Of a stretch of 64,000 nt of DNA, positions 25,362 to 34,845 are shown piece after piece. The notes under the pieces were generated by a model that saw only the letters and a list, made by a program, of their open reading frames with translations, did not search any database and had not been told where the DNA came from. The first letter of the stretch is position 1. The number at the start of each line of letters is the position of its first letter. A program made the translations under genes and the position numbers. Origin of the DNA: Coriobacteriaceae bacterium (GTDB lineage: Bacteria; Actinomycetota; Coriobacteriia; Coriobacteriales; Coriobacteriaceae); NCBI GenBank assembly GCA_902364645.1, contig CABJEP010000004.1:1-64000 (forward strand), written 5' to 3'.

Positions 25362-28300
25362 ATGAGATTGATTCACAACAGCCGTCTGCCGCAGTTTCGC
25401 ACTCCGTTTGGCGCTGTGACCACTGGAACTTCCGTTGCACTCTCGGTGATTTTGGAGGATGCCGATCCCAACCAGGCAACGCTTACGCTGCGCACCTGGA
25501 TCGATGAAATCGGTGAGTCTCTGTATCCCATGACGCACGAGGGCGACGGCATATTTACCGTAGAGCTTGAGTGCACCGAGCCCTGTCTTATCTGGTACAG
25601 CTTTATATGCAATATCGAGGGCCAACCCGAGGTTCGCTTGGGCGCGCCGCAAGGCCGCACCGGCGGCGAGGGCGTAACCTACGACTACGCCGAGGTCCCG
25701 TCCTTCCAGATTACCGTCTACAAGCACCGCGAAGTTCGTCCCGAGTGGTACGAGCGTGGCATGGTTTACCAGATCTTCCCCGACCGCTATGCACGCGACG
25801 AAAACTGGCGCGAGCGCACGCAGACCGAAGTCGAAAAGCCTCGCAACGGAATCCAGCGCCGCATGGTCGAGGACTGGAATGAACCGCCCGAGTACAAGCG
25901 TGCCGAAGACGGCTCCATCAAGACCTGGGATTTTTACGGTGGCTCGCTCAAGGGTATCCAAAATGACCTGCCCCGCATCGCGGAGCTGGGCTTCACGGCC
26001 ATTTACCTCAACCCCATCTTTGAGGCCGCGAGCAACCACCGCTACGACACGGCCGACTACACCAAGATCGACCCGATCCTGGGCACCGAGCAGGACTTTA
26101 CCGAGCTGTGCCAGGCAGCCGAGAAGCTGGGCATCTCCATCATCCTGGACGGCGTCTTTAACCATACGGGCGATGACTCGATCTATTTCAACCGCTACGG
26201 CAACTACCCCGGCGTGGGCGCCTGGCAGAGCGAGGATTCGCCGTGGCGCGATGCGTTTTATTTCCACGAGGACGGCTCGTATGACTGCTGGTGGGGCGTG
26301 GGCAACATGCCCGCCATCAATGAGAGCTCCGAGCTGGTACGCGAGCGGCTCCTGGGCAAGGACGGCGTGATCCGTAAATGGCTACGTGCCGGCGCTCATG
26401 GCTGGCGCCTGGACGTGGCCGACGAGCTTTCCGACGACTTCCTGGCCGAGATAAAAAAGGCCGTGCTCGCCGAGAAGCCTGACGCACTGTTGCTCGGCGA
26501 AGTCTGGGAAGACGCCTCTAACAAGATTAGCTACGGCCATCTGCGCCGCTACCTGCAGGGATCCGAGCTGGACTCTGCTATGGATTACCCCTTCCGCGAC
26601 GTGGTCATCGGCTTTTTGATGGGCTACAAGAACGCCTACGAGGCCGCCGAGGATATCGAGACCCTGCGCGAGAACTACCCGAGCGAGGCATTGTCCTGCG
26701 CGCTCAATCTGCTTTCGAGCCACGACCGCCCGCGTATCATCTCGGTACTCGGCGGCGGCCCCGACGAGTCGCAGCTGCCCGAGTGCGAGCACAGCAAGTG
26801 GCGTCTGGACGAGAACTCGATGGGCCTGGCCAAGAGCCGTTTTTGGCTTGCAACGCTTATGCAGATGACCTTCCCCGGCGTGCCTTCAATTTACTACGGC
26901 GACGAATACGGCCTGGAGGGCCTTACCGATCCGGGCAACCGCCGCACCCTGCCGACCAAGGACCAACTGCACGACTTCGATACGCTGGCTATTGTCAAAA
27001 ACGCCTCTGCGGTACGCCGCGCACTGCCGTTTATGATCGACGGCGAGATCAAGGCCTTCGCGCTCAACGACGAGGTGCTGGCCTACAACCGCACGGGCAA
27101 GAATGGCGAGTCCGCGACGGTTATCATCAACCGCAGCCTGCGCAATTCGCACCGCGTGACGATTCCGGCGCTCGGCGAATGCGCGAGTGACGTGATCAGC
27201 GGTCACGAATGCGAGATCCACAACGGTACGGTCACGCTCGATCTGTATCCGCTGGGCTCGTCGATCATCTATCACCATGCCGAGCAGCGCCTGCAGGAGC
27301 CGCTCGATCACGGCGCGGGCGTCGTTTGTCATATCACCTCGGTACCCACCGACGACGGCAAGCCCGGCACGATCGGCGCACCCACGCGTCGCTTTATCGA
27401 CCATCTGGCCGCCATGGGCATGCGCTACTGGCAGGTCCTGCCCGTCAACCCAACGGACTTCTTCCGCTCCCCTTACGCCGGGCCTTCGGCCTTTGCGGGC
27501 AATATTGACCTGCTGCCCGAAAGCCAAGAGGAGCTGGCGGCCGACTTTGAGACTTGGAAGGCCCGTGGCGGCGAGGATGCAGACCCGCTCTACACGGCGT
27601 TTAAGCATCGCAACGCCGATTGGCTCGAGAAGTACTGCGTCTACATGGCCGTCAAGAAGTACTTTGAGGGCGAGTCGCACCACGATTGGCCGGCAGATGT
27701 CGCGCGCTACAACGAGCATCTGATTGACGACAAACGTTTCCACGACGAGGCAGAGCTGCAGGCGTACATGCAGTACCGCTTTGACCTTGCCTGGTGCGAG
27801 CTCATGAACTATGCGCACAAGAAGGGCATCGAGGTCATCGGCGACATTCCCATGTACGTTTCGGACGATTCGGCCGACGCGTGGAGCGAGCCCGAAAACT
27901 TCTGGCTTTCCGATACCGGCAAGGCAATCGAGATCTCCGGTGCGCCGCCCGATAACTTTGCGCCCGAGGGCCAGGTGTGGGGCAACCCGACGTTCCGCTG
28001 GGACCACATGAAGCAGAACGGCTACCGCTGGTGGATGGACCGCCTGCGTCGCGCGTTCTCGCTCTACGACCGTGTGCGCCTGGACCACTTCCTGGGCTTC
28101 CACAGCTACTTTAGCATTCCCGCAGGCAAGGCCTGCGCCGACGGCCGCTGGCTGGCGGGTCCGGGCAAGGACCTGTTCCAAACCGCCTTTGACGAGCTGG
28201 GTCCGCTCAACTTTATCGCCGAGGACCTAGGCTACCTGACGCCCGGTGTTCGCGCCATGGCTTCGACCTGCGGCTTCCCCGGCATGGACGTGCTGGAGTT

Positions 28301-28658
28301 TAGCGATTACGACGTTCGCTGCGGCGTGCATCCAACGCCGGGCAAGATTCTATACACCTCGACGCACGATACGTCGACACTCGCCGGTTGGTGCACGCGC
28401 TCCTTTGCTGGCGGCGACGAGCCGAGCGGTGTTGAGGTGGCGGCCAAGCTGATGGGCGACGCGCTCGCAAGCAATGCTCCCCTGGTGATGATGCCGCTGC
28501 AGGATGTCCTGGGGCTTAGCGACGACGCGCGCATGAACGTGCCGGGTGTCGCCACGGGCAACTGGACCTGGCAGGCCGATGAGGCAGACGTTGCGGCCGC
28601 TGAGGGCAAAACTGCACAGCTCCTGCGCAACACCCATAGATTCTGGGGCGAAGCGTGA
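25362..28658 (+). CDS. GH13 alpha-amylase/neopullulanase fused to GH77 4-alpha-glucanotransferase
   Basis: 1098 residues in one uninterrupted frame. Residues 1-125 form a beta-sandwich N domain like those of cyclomaltodextrinases. Residues about 130-640 are a GH13 barrel with ERGMVYQIFPDRYA, GVFNHTGDDS, GWRLDVADELS (nucleophile Asp), LLGEVWED (acid Glu) and LSSHDRPR. Residues about 655-1098 are a MalQ/GH77 domain with RYWQVLPVNPTDFFRSPYAG, RVRLDHFLGFHSYF (nucleophile Asp), FIAEDLGYLTPGV (acid Glu) and STHDTSTLAGW. Together they could hydrolyse and disproportionate maltodextrins released by GlgP. The fusion makes substrate channelling possible. It is preceded by an operator candidate shared with glgB and followed by a terminator. 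Confidence 0.92.
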   Translation: MRLIHNSRLPQFRTPFGAVTTGTSVALSVILEDADPNQATLTLRTWIDEIGESLYPMTHEGDGIFTVELECTEPCLIWYSFICNIEGQPEVRLGAPQGRTGGEGVTYDYAEVPSFQITVYKHREVRPEWYERGMVYQIFPDRYARDENWRERTQTEVEKPRNGIQRRMVEDWNEPPEYKRAEDGSIKTWDFYGGSLKGIQNDLPRIAELGFTAIYLNPIFEAASNHRYDTADYTKIDPILGTEQDFTELCQAAEKLGISIILDGVFNHTGDDSIYFNRYGNYPGVGAWQSEDSPWRDAFYFHEDGSYDCWWGVGNMPAINESSELVRERLLGKDGVIRKWLRAGAHGWRLDVADELSDDFLAEIKKAVLAEKPDALLLGEVWEDASNKISYGHLRRYLQGSELDSAMDYPFRDVVIGFLMGYKNAYEAAEDIETLRENYPSEALSCALNLLSSHDRPRIISVLGGGPDESQLPECEHSKWRLDENSMGLAKSRFWLATLMQMTFPGVPSIYYGDEYGLEGLTDPGNRRTLPTKDQLHDFDTLAIVKNASAVRRALPFMIDGEIKAFALNDEVLAYNRTGKNGESATVIINRSLRNSHRVTIPALGECASDVISGHECEIHNGTVTLDLYPLGSSIIYHHAEQRLQEPLDHGAGVVCHITSVPTDDGKPGTIGAPTRRFIDHLAAMGMRYWQVLPVNPTDFFRSPYAGPSAFAGNIDLLPESQEELAADFETWKARGGEDADPLYTAFKHRNADWLEKYCVYMAVKKYFEGESHHDWPADVARYNEHLIDDKRFHDEAELQAYMQYRFDLAWCELMNYAHKKGIEVIGDIPMYVSDDSADAWSEPENFWLSDTGKAIEISGAPPDNFAPEGQVWGNPTFRWDHMKQNGYRWWMDRLRRAFSLYDRVRLDHFLGFHSYFSIPAGKACADGRWLAGPGKDLFQTAFDELGPLNFIAEDLGYLTPGVRAMASTCGFPGMDVLEFSDYDVRCGVHPTPGKILYTSTHDTSTLAGWCTRSFAGGDEPSGVEVAAKLMGDALASNAPLVMMPLQDVLGLSDDARMNVPGVATGNWTWQADEADVAAAEGKTAQLLRNTHRFWGEA

Positions 28659-28702
28659 TAAAACCCCCGATATAGGGTACAGTTACAGCTGTTTGAATTT
28701 AT

Positions 28703-28729
28703 GCGGGCAGAGCGATCTGCCCGCTTTGT
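28703..28729 (+). terminator. Probable terminator after the GH13-GH77 gene
   Basis: Stem GCGGGCAG/CTGCCCGC with a 6-base loop, followed by TTTGTG, 45 bases after the stop. The next gene's ribosome site follows closely, so it may only attenuate. Confidence 0.6.
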
Positions 28730-28746
28730 GCTGAAAAGGAAGTATT

Positions 28747-28983
28747 ATGGCGCGCTACGATTACAAGTGCTCGAGTTGCGGCAACGTGTTTGAGGTTGAG
28801 CATCCCATGTCCGAGACCCCCGAGGTCGTGTGTCCGAGCTGCGGCGCTCCGGCGACAAAAACGTTCTCGGCAAGCGGCATCAAGTTTGAGGGCAGCGGCT
28901 TCTACAACACCGACCAGCGCAGCGGAGGCTCCAGCACCAACGCCACCAACGGCTGCTGCGCCAACTGCCCGCACAGCCACTAA
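28747..28983 (+). CDS. Small zinc-ribbon protein, FmdB family
   Basis: 78 residues. MARYDYKCSSCGNVFEVEHP and VCPSCGAPATKTFSA give the paired Cys-x2-Cys knuckles of the FmdB/CxxC_CxxC_SSSS regulatory family. A second Cys cluster (NGCCANCPHSH) ends the protein, and the middle is Gly/Ser rich. The family is widespread and its biochemical role is poorly defined; it was first noted near formamidase/amidase genes. AAAAGGAAG precedes the ATG. It stands alone between two terminators. Confidence 0.82.
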   Translation: MARYDYKCSSCGNVFEVEHPMSETPEVVCPSCGAPATKTFSASGIKFEGSGFYNTDQRSGGSSTNATNGCCANCPHSH

Positions 28984-28990
28984 GAACAAC

Positions 28991-29030
28991 GCAGCCCCGC
29001 GACCGGCACCGATCGCGGGGCTGCTTCTTT
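28991..29030 (+). terminator. Intrinsic terminator after fmdB-like gene
   Basis: Perfect 12-base stem GCAGCCCCGCGA/TCGCGGGGCTGC, 10-base loop, then TTCTTT, 7 bases after the stop codon. Confidence 0.88.
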
Positions 29031-29051
29031 AGCTACCCAGGTTTCCTTATG

Positions 29052-29118
29052 AGTTGCGGTGAAATAAGGACTGATTGGCGGCTAGAAGCCGCTATTCAAT
29101 CCCTATTTCACCGCAACT
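29052..29118. repeat. Inverted-repeat element B, copy 1
   Basis: Arms AGTTGCGGTGAAATA and TATTTCACCGCAACT are perfectly complementary and flank a small inner hairpin GCGGC-TAGAA-GCCGC. The terminal sequence, including AGGGACTGA-like bases after the left arm, recurs at 45436-45504. It lies 6 bases beyond the rsmB stop, possibly serving as its transcript end. Confidence 0.8.
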
Positions 29119-29124
29119 TAGTCG

Positions 29125-30525
29125 TTACTTGCGGACCAGGCGGGCGCAGAAGTGGCCGTCGTAGGAGTCGGCGTTTACCGGCACGCTTTGGAAAAGGCCA
29201 CGATCGTTTTGACGGACGGCCACCAGCTTCTTGGCCTGTGCGAAATCGGGCAGCTGCAGAATCTGGGCTTCGGAGAACGGTGCCACGGTAAAGCCGGCGC
29301 CCTCGGGAGAAGCCAGGAAGGCATCCACGACCTGCGTGTTCTCTTCATCAAAAACCGAGCAGGTAGCATAGATAAGTTCACCACCGGCAGCCACGCGCGC
29401 GGCTGCTTCCTTGAGCATCGTCAGCTGCAGACGGGGCAGCTCAGTCGTAACGTCGTTCTCGGTCAGACGCCACGGAATCTCGGGGTGGCGGCGCATGGTG
29501 CCGGTGCCAGAGCACGGCGCATCGATAAAGACCGTGTCGAACAGGGCGGGTTCGCCAAGCATCGCGTCAAAGGACGTAAGCACCTCATTGAGCTCGCAGG
29601 CATCGCCCGACACCGTACGAACACCTGAGATACCCGCCTTGTGCAGGCGCGCGAGATTCTGATCGCACTTACGATCGTGCAGATCGAGCGCAGTATGCTG
29701 ACGCTCGTACCCGGCACGCTTGGCCTGGCACATCATCACGTAGGTCTTGGTGCCGCGACCGGCGCCAATCTCCAGGCAACGACCGGGACGTGTCGCGGCA
29801 GTAGCGATAAGCTGAGCGTTGAGGTCCGAGGCAACCGCGGCAGCACGCTCAAACACGCCCGATGCAACCGCGACCTGCGCATCGACCGGAGCATGGCAGC
29901 CCGGGAAGACAGGAGCGACGAGCTGCGAGATATACGGGTCGGGTTTGGTCGCAAACGCGTTCTCATGCAGGGCCAGCGGCGCGGGGGCCAGATTGCCGGC
30001 GAAGTTCAGCGCGCCCTCGGGCGTATCGAACGAGGCAATAATTCGAGCGCACAGCCAGCGCGGCAGACCCATCAGGCGCGACAGACGAACCAAGCGTCGC
30101 TCAGACTCACCCACATCGGACGCCGTGGCAAAGTCCTCAACGTTGTCCGCAACCTTATGCAGCACGGCGTTCGCCAGACCGGCGGCCGATTTAGCACCGC
30201 TGCGAACCAGCTCAACGCCCTGGCTCACGGCAACGCGACCCGGGGTATGCAGGTAGAGCATCTCGAAGGCCGAGATGCGAAGCGCCATGCGAACGCGCGG
30301 CGCGACCTTTTTGGGCTTATCCAAAAATTGATCGAGCAACTCATCCAAAATACCCTGCGTGGCGGCAACACCAAGCGCCAAACGGGCGGCAAAAGCAGAA
30401 TCGCGCTGGTCAATGGCCTTGGCGGAAGCACGTGAAGACAACACGTCACGTGCGTACATACCGCGACGATCGGCCTCCATCAACACATCGAGCGCAAGCT
30501 TGCGCGCGGGAGACAACTTGCTCAT
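29125..30525 (-). CDS. rsmB: 16S rRNA (cytosine-5)-methyltransferase RsmB
   Basis: 466 residues from ATG 30525, which overlaps the fmt stop as ATGA. An N-terminal NusB-like helical domain (ARKLALDVLMEADRRGMYAR, residues 1-140) is followed by the Rossmann methyltransferase with LEIGAGRGTKTYVM for SAM binding. The two catalytic cysteines are in IDAPCSGTGTMRRHPE and IYATCSVFDEENTQ. It methylates C967 of 16S rRNA in E. coli numbering. The order priA-def-fmt-rsmB is widely conserved in bacteria and supports the call. Confidence 0.93.
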   Translation of the reverse strand: MSKLSPARKLALDVLMEADRRGMYARDVLSSRASAKAIDQRDSAFAARLALGVAATQGILDELLDQFLDKPKKVAPRVRMALRISAFEMLYLHTPGRVAVSQGVELVRSGAKSAAGLANAVLHKVADNVEDFATASDVGESERRLVRLSRLMGLPRWLCARIIASFDTPEGALNFAGNLAPAPLALHENAFATKPDPYISQLVAPVFPGCHAPVDAQVAVASGVFERAAAVASDLNAQLIATAATRPGRCLEIGAGRGTKTYVMMCQAKRAGYERQHTALDLHDRKCDQNLARLHKAGISGVRTVSGDACELNEVLTSFDAMLGEPALFDTVFIDAPCSGTGTMRRHPEIPWRLTENDVTTELPRLQLTMLKEAAARVAAGGELIYATCSVFDEENTQVVDAFLASPEGAGFTVAPFSEAQILQLPDFAQAKKLVAVRQNDRGLFQSVPVNADSYDGHFCARLVRK

Positions 30526-31442
30526 GACAGTACACCCCACCTAAGTTCGGCACCCTGCAGGCCGGCAGCCCAGGCAGAGGCAGCCATTGCACGCTTGCCA
30601 TCGGGCTTAACCTCGAGCAGTTCAACAGCGCCATCAGAAAGGCCCAGGTAGACACGCTTGGCCTTAACGAGAACCTGACCCTCGCCAAGCGACACATCGG
30701 AAAGCGCAGCATCGAGCACGCGAACCATCTTGCCGGCAATCACGCAACGGGCAGGCGCGGTATCGGACGAAGCGAGCACATGGCGCACGCAATCGAGCGC
30801 CGCCATCTGCGGATCCAGACGCATCTCCTGCTTGGAAATCTTGGCAGCATGAGTGACGAGCGACTCATCCTGCTCAGTCCACACGGCGGTGCCATCAGCA
30901 AGCGAAGGAAGCGTATCGGCAAGCAATTTGCCGCCAAGCTCAGCAAGCTCCATGGTCAGCGCCTCAGCATGCTTACCGGCAACCGACGTCGAGGCCTGCG
31001 CGCAATAAGCACCAGTATCAACGCCATGCCCAATGCGCATAATAGAAACGCCAGCAACCTCGTCACCAGCAAGAATCGCACGCTGAATGGGAGCAGCGCC
31101 ACGCCAACGAGGCAACAGCGAAGCATGAACATTCACAATACCAAGCGGCGCCATATGCAGCACCTCATCAGGCAAAATGCAGCCATAGGCAGCCACACAG
31201 AAAATATCAGCCTGCGCAGCCTGGAGCGCCTCAACAACCTCAGGCGTCATGCGATTTGCCTCAATAACCGGCAACCCCAGCTCAAGCGCCTTGGCCTTAA
31301 CAGGAGAAGGCTCAAGCTTCTTACCACGCCCACGAACAGCATCGGGACGAGTAATAACAAGCGCAATCTCGTTCCCAGCCTCAACAAGCGAAGTCAGCGA
31401 AGGCACAGCAAAATCAGGCGTACCCATAAACACAATACGCAT
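30522..31442 (-). CDS. fmt: Methionyl-tRNA formyltransferase
   Basis: 306 residues, normal length. MRIVFMGTPDFAVPSL at the N-terminus, and NVHASLLPRWRGAAPIQRAI with the catalytic His and the folate/formyl-transfer loop. The C-terminal tRNA-binding beta-barrel ends the protein. It formylates initiator Met-tRNA using 10-formyl-THF and is paired with deformylase (def) in the same block. GAGGGGAGACG precedes the ATG. The 362-base gap to def upstream is unusual for this block and holds inverted-repeat element E1. Confidence 0.94.
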   Translation of the reverse strand: MRIVFMGTPDFAVPSLTSLVEAGNEIALVITRPDAVRGRGKKLEPSPVKAKALELGLPVIEANRMTPEVVEALQAAQADIFCVAAYGCILPDEVLHMAPLGIVNVHASLLPRWRGAAPIQRAILAGDEVAGVSIMRIGHGVDTGAYCAQASTSVAGKHAEALTMELAELGGKLLADTLPSLADGTAVWTEQDESLVTHAAKISKQEMRLDPQMAALDCVRHVLASSDTAPARCVIAGKMVRVLDAALSDVSLGEGQVLVKAKRVYLGLSDGAVELLEVKPDGKRAMAASAWAAGLQGAELRWGVLS

Positions 31443-31553
31443 AAAGAACGTCTCCCCTCAACCAAAGCCGAGACGGCTACAAACAACAGCGGAAAGCCAA
31501 GTACCCAGCCCATCCGCAATAACAATTCAACAAGAACAAATATACCCAAAACC

Positions 31554-31586
31554 AAAGAAAGAGCCGCAATAAAAGCAGCTCTCTCT
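31554..31586 (-). terminator. Possible terminator between def and fmt
   Basis: On the minus strand AGAGCTGC-TTTTATT-GCGGCTCT forms an imperfect stem followed by TTCTTTGG. It would separate def transcription from fmt. Moderate only. Confidence 0.45.
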
Positions 31587-31659
31587 CAACAAAGACTATC
31601 AGCGAAGACGCCCCTCCCTGGCCCGACGGCACCCGGGCGAAAAGGAGCACGAAAACGCA

Positions 31660-31796
31660 GTCCCCTTCCGCCGCAGGGCTTAGGTTATTGCTCCACGCGC
31701 AGTTCCGCACGAGCCGAAGAGCACTTAATGTGCTCTTCGTGCGAGCAGGACTGTTTGAGCATGGAGCAAAACCTAAGCCCTGCGGCGGAAGGGGAC
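31660..31796. repeat. Long inverted-repeat element E, copy 1
   Basis: Outer arms 31660-31686 and 31770-31796 are perfectly complementary over 27 bases, extended by TTGCTCCA/TGGAGCAA (31688-31695, 31762-31769) after a one-base bulge. Inside is a core that folds as CAGT(T)CC/GGACTG, GCACG/CGTGC and AAGAGCAC/GTGCTCTT around loop TTAAT. The core is almost identical in copy 2 at 38232-38353, but the outer arms differ. It sits in the def-fmt gap, 8 bases beyond the def stop. Confidence 0.88.
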
Positions 31797-31804
31797 GGTG
31801 GGAC

Positions 31805-32341
31805 CTACTCCGTCTCGCCCGGTCGAGCGCCGCGGGCCAGGGCGTCCTGGTACTCCTTGACTGCCTTGATGCGCTGCATCGGCTTGAGTCGCTCAAACAT
31901 GGTGTTGCCATGCAGGTGATCGATCTCGTGCTGCAGGCACACGCAGAACAGGTCGCCCGTTGCCTCATAGCGAATCAGGTTGGCGTCCAGGTCATACGCC
32001 TCGACGACGACATGATCGGGACGCTCGATCTCGCAGCTAATGCCGGGGATGGACAGGCAGCCCTCGCTAAACGGCACCAGATGGTCGCTCTGCTCAACAA
32101 TGACAGGGTTGATGAGCACGTACGGGTCATAGTCATTCTTGTCGCTGTAATCGCAGTCGATGGTGACAAGCTGAATGAGCTCACCGATCTGCGGGGCAGC
32201 CAGACCGCAACCGCCGTTGTCGAACATCATCTTCTTCATCTTCTCGGCAAGCACCTCGATCGCCGGAGTGATCTCCTCGATGACGGCGCACTCCTGGCGC
32301 AGACGAGGGTCGGGCGACAGTACGATTCCGTTGGCTTCCAT
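31805..32341 (-). CDS. def: Peptide deformylase
   Basis: 178 residues from ATG 32341, the second of two ATGs; GAAAGG has proper spacing only to this one. All three family motifs are present: GGCGLAAPQIG, EGCLSIPG and QHEIDHLHG, whose Cys and two His bind the metal and whose Glu is catalytic. It removes the formyl group from nascent proteins. It lies 18 bases after priA. The C-terminal tail after HGNTMFERL is a short charged extension. Confidence 0.95.
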   Translation of the reverse strand: MEANGIVLSPDPRLRQECAVIEEITPAIEVLAEKMKKMMFDNGGCGLAAPQIGELIQLVTIDCDYSDKNDYDPYVLINPVIVEQSDHLVPFSEGCLSIPGISCEIERPDHVVVEAYDLDANLIRYEATGDLFCVCLQHEIDHLHGNTMFERLKPMQRIKAVKEYQDALARGARPGETE

Positions 32342-32359
32342 GGCCATCCTTTCGGGTTG

Positions 32360-34813
32360 TTACATCAAATCATAGGCATCGACGTCAACGCTCACGCTCA
32401 CGCCGCGCACAGAGCCCACCTCTTTGAGGCAGGCGTCGATATCATCAGAGACATGGTACCCCACAGGCGACTTCACAAGCAGATGGAAGCGGTAACGGTC
32501 CTTGGCTCTCTCGATTACACACGAAGCCGGGCCCAGCACCTGGGGCACGGCGCTCCCCGCCCGCAAAAAGTCGGGCGCGGCGGCATGCCAGCGGCGCTTA
32601 AGAAGCTTTGCAATGCGCCCAATGTAGTCCTGCGCGTCGTCTCGGTTCGCCGACCACACCAAGATGTTGACCAGGCGAACAAACGGCGGGAACAGCGCGT
32701 CGCGGCGCTGGTCCAGATCGTAGTCGGTAAAGATCGAACGGTCGTGCTCGGCGACGGCGCGAATAACCGGGTCCTCGGGCAGATAGGTCTGGATGATGAC
32801 CTCGCCAGGGCGATCACCGCGACCGGCACGGCCGGCGACCTGCTCCAGCAAATCGTAGGCGCGCTCCCCTGCGCGGAAGTCCGGCAGCTTGAGGGCGAAG
32901 TCGGCATTGACCACGCCCACGAGCGTGACCTCGGGAAAGTCGAGACCCTTTGCGATCATTTGGGTGCCCAGCAACACGGCGCAATCGGCCGCATCGAACT
33001 GCTCGAGCAGCTTTTTGTGCGCATCCTTGCCGCGCGTGGAATCGGCATCCATGCGAATAATGGCGACGTCCTCGGGAAGCATCTGGTGCAGTGCGTCCTC
33101 GATCTGCTGCGTGCCCAGCCCCATTTTTGCCAGGTAGCGGCTGCCGCACTTGGGGCAACGACTCGTGGGCGCGGGATACGGCTGCACGCGCCAGGAGGAT
33201 CCGCATGTGTGACATTGCAGCGTGTGCGTGCGCTCGTGATACGTAAGCGCTGTGGAGCAGTGGTTGCAGGTGGGGACGCAGCCGCACTCGCGACACATCA
33301 AAAACGGCGCAAAGCCACGGCGGTTATGCAGCAGCACGGCCTTCTCGCGACGCTCGACCACACGCTCCAAGCCCTCCATCAAGGGTTTTGAGAACATGGA
33401 GCGGCTGCCGTGAGAAAACTCACGGCGCAGGTCGGCAATTCGGACCATGGGAAGCACGGCGTGTCCCGGGCGCTCGGGCATCTCGACACGCGTCCAAGTG
33501 GCACCGTTATACGTGCCACGACGGCAGCGGTCGAGGGCCTCGGCCGAGGGCGTGGCGGAGCCCAACACGAGCGGGCAGCGATAGCGCCGCGCCATCTCGG
33601 CCGCCACCTCGCGCGCGTGGTAGCGCGGACTGGAGCCCTGCTTGTAACTGGTCTCGTGCTCCTCGTCGATGATGATGAGGCCCAAGTCGCTGAGCGGGCA
33701 AAAGAGCGCCGAGCGAGCGCCGACGACCACGCGGGCCGCACCGCTAGCAACCATATCCCACTGGTCCAGGCGCTCGCCGGCCGAAAGCCGCGAATGGAAC
33801 ACGGCGACCGTCTCGCCAAAGCGCGAGCGGAAGCGGCCGACGGTCTGGGCCGTCAGCGAAATCTCGGGCACCAGCACGCAGGCCGAGCGACCGGCTGCGA
33901 GCACGCGCTCGATGGCGGAGAGGTAAACCTCGGTTTTGCCGGAGCCGGTGACGCCGTCGACCAGCACCACGTCGCCATGAGCGTCCAGACGGGCGCGCTC
34001 AATCTGCGCGAGTGCCTGTTGCTGGCCGTTGGTAAGGGAGACCGGCGCCTTGCCGCTTGCCGAGGACAGCGTGGTCTGCTCGCTGCAGCCACGCCAGGCG
34101 CGGCGCTCTTCCACCACCACGACGCCGCGTTTTTCGAGCGACTTGATGGTCGCCGACATACTGTTATAGAGAAGGTTGAGGTCGCGCGTCGTGACAGGAC
34201 CACACTGGAGCGCCTCGATGAGTTGGCGCTGGCGGACCGCGGTCTTGGGTGGCGTGTAGTCAAAGCCTTCGGGCGTAAGCATCACCCAGCGGTTTTGGAT
34301 GGGTTTGACGGCTGGACGTTCAACCGTCCACACGCCGTCGTCGCCCTTGACCACACGCGGGCTGCCGCCCGGTGGCAAAAACAGGCGCAGGCACTCGGAA
34401 AGCGTTGCGACGTACTCGTGGCTCATCCAACGCGCGATGCGTGCAGCCTCGGCGGTAAAGAGCGGTTTGCTGAGGATAGACTCGATGGGCTTGATGCGCA
34501 CGGGGTCGAGGGCGTTGTTGCCCGGCAGATCGCCCAGATCAGGCGCAATGTCGACGACATAGCCCGCGGCGGCACGGTTACCAAAGTGGACCAGGACTGT
34601 GGATCCGATCTGGACCTCGTTGGCAAGGGACTCGGGGATGCCGTAAGCAAACGGTTCCGACAGCGCACGGGTGGGGATGTCGAGGACCACGCTCGCGTAG
34701 GCGGCAGGGGGCTCGGGCGCAGGCTTAGACTGAGCCGAGGCAGCGGCAGGCTTGGGCTTCACCGGAGCTTCCTCCGGTTCCGGCGAACCAAACAGCGACA
34801 GTTGTTGAGCCAT
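32360..34813 (-). CDS. priA: Primosomal replication-restart helicase PriA
   Basis: 817 residues. After a Pro/Ala-rich N-terminus the DNA-binding 3'BD begins ASVVLDIPTRALSEPFAYG. The helicase domain has Walker A LVDGVTGSGKTEVYL, DEEH box LIIDEEHETSYKQG, and the later motifs TQMIAKGLDFP and QVAGRAGRGDRPG. Eight zinc-binding cysteines lie in the CRECG...CNHCSTAL...CHTCGSS...CPKCGSRYL insertion. It reloads the replisome at stalled forks. AGGTGGT precedes the ATG. It heads the priA-def-fmt-rsmB block. Confidence 0.95.
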   Translation of the reverse strand: MAQQLSLFGSPEPEEAPVKPKPAAASAQSKPAPEPPAAYASVVLDIPTRALSEPFAYGIPESLANEVQIGSTVLVHFGNRAAAGYVVDIAPDLGDLPGNNALDPVRIKPIESILSKPLFTAEAARIARWMSHEYVATLSECLRLFLPPGGSPRVVKGDDGVWTVERPAVKPIQNRWVMLTPEGFDYTPPKTAVRQRQLIEALQCGPVTTRDLNLLYNSMSATIKSLEKRGVVVVEERRAWRGCSEQTTLSSASGKAPVSLTNGQQQALAQIERARLDAHGDVVLVDGVTGSGKTEVYLSAIERVLAAGRSACVLVPEISLTAQTVGRFRSRFGETVAVFHSRLSAGERLDQWDMVASGAARVVVGARSALFCPLSDLGLIIIDEEHETSYKQGSSPRYHAREVAAEMARRYRCPLVLGSATPSAEALDRCRRGTYNGATWTRVEMPERPGHAVLPMVRIADLRREFSHGSRSMFSKPLMEGLERVVERREKAVLLHNRRGFAPFLMCRECGCVPTCNHCSTALTYHERTHTLQCHTCGSSWRVQPYPAPTSRCPKCGSRYLAKMGLGTQQIEDALHQMLPEDVAIIRMDADSTRGKDAHKKLLEQFDAADCAVLLGTQMIAKGLDFPEVTLVGVVNADFALKLPDFRAGERAYDLLEQVAGRAGRGDRPGEVIIQTYLPEDPVIRAVAEHDRSIFTDYDLDQRRDALFPPFVRLVNILVWSANRDDAQDYIGRIAKLLKRRWHAAAPDFLRAGSAVPQVLGPASCVIERAKDRYRFHLLVKSPVGYHVSDDIDACLKEVGSVRGVSVSVDVDAYDLM

Positions 34814-34845
34814 ACACCACCTCTAACGAACGGACCTGAAAGGGG

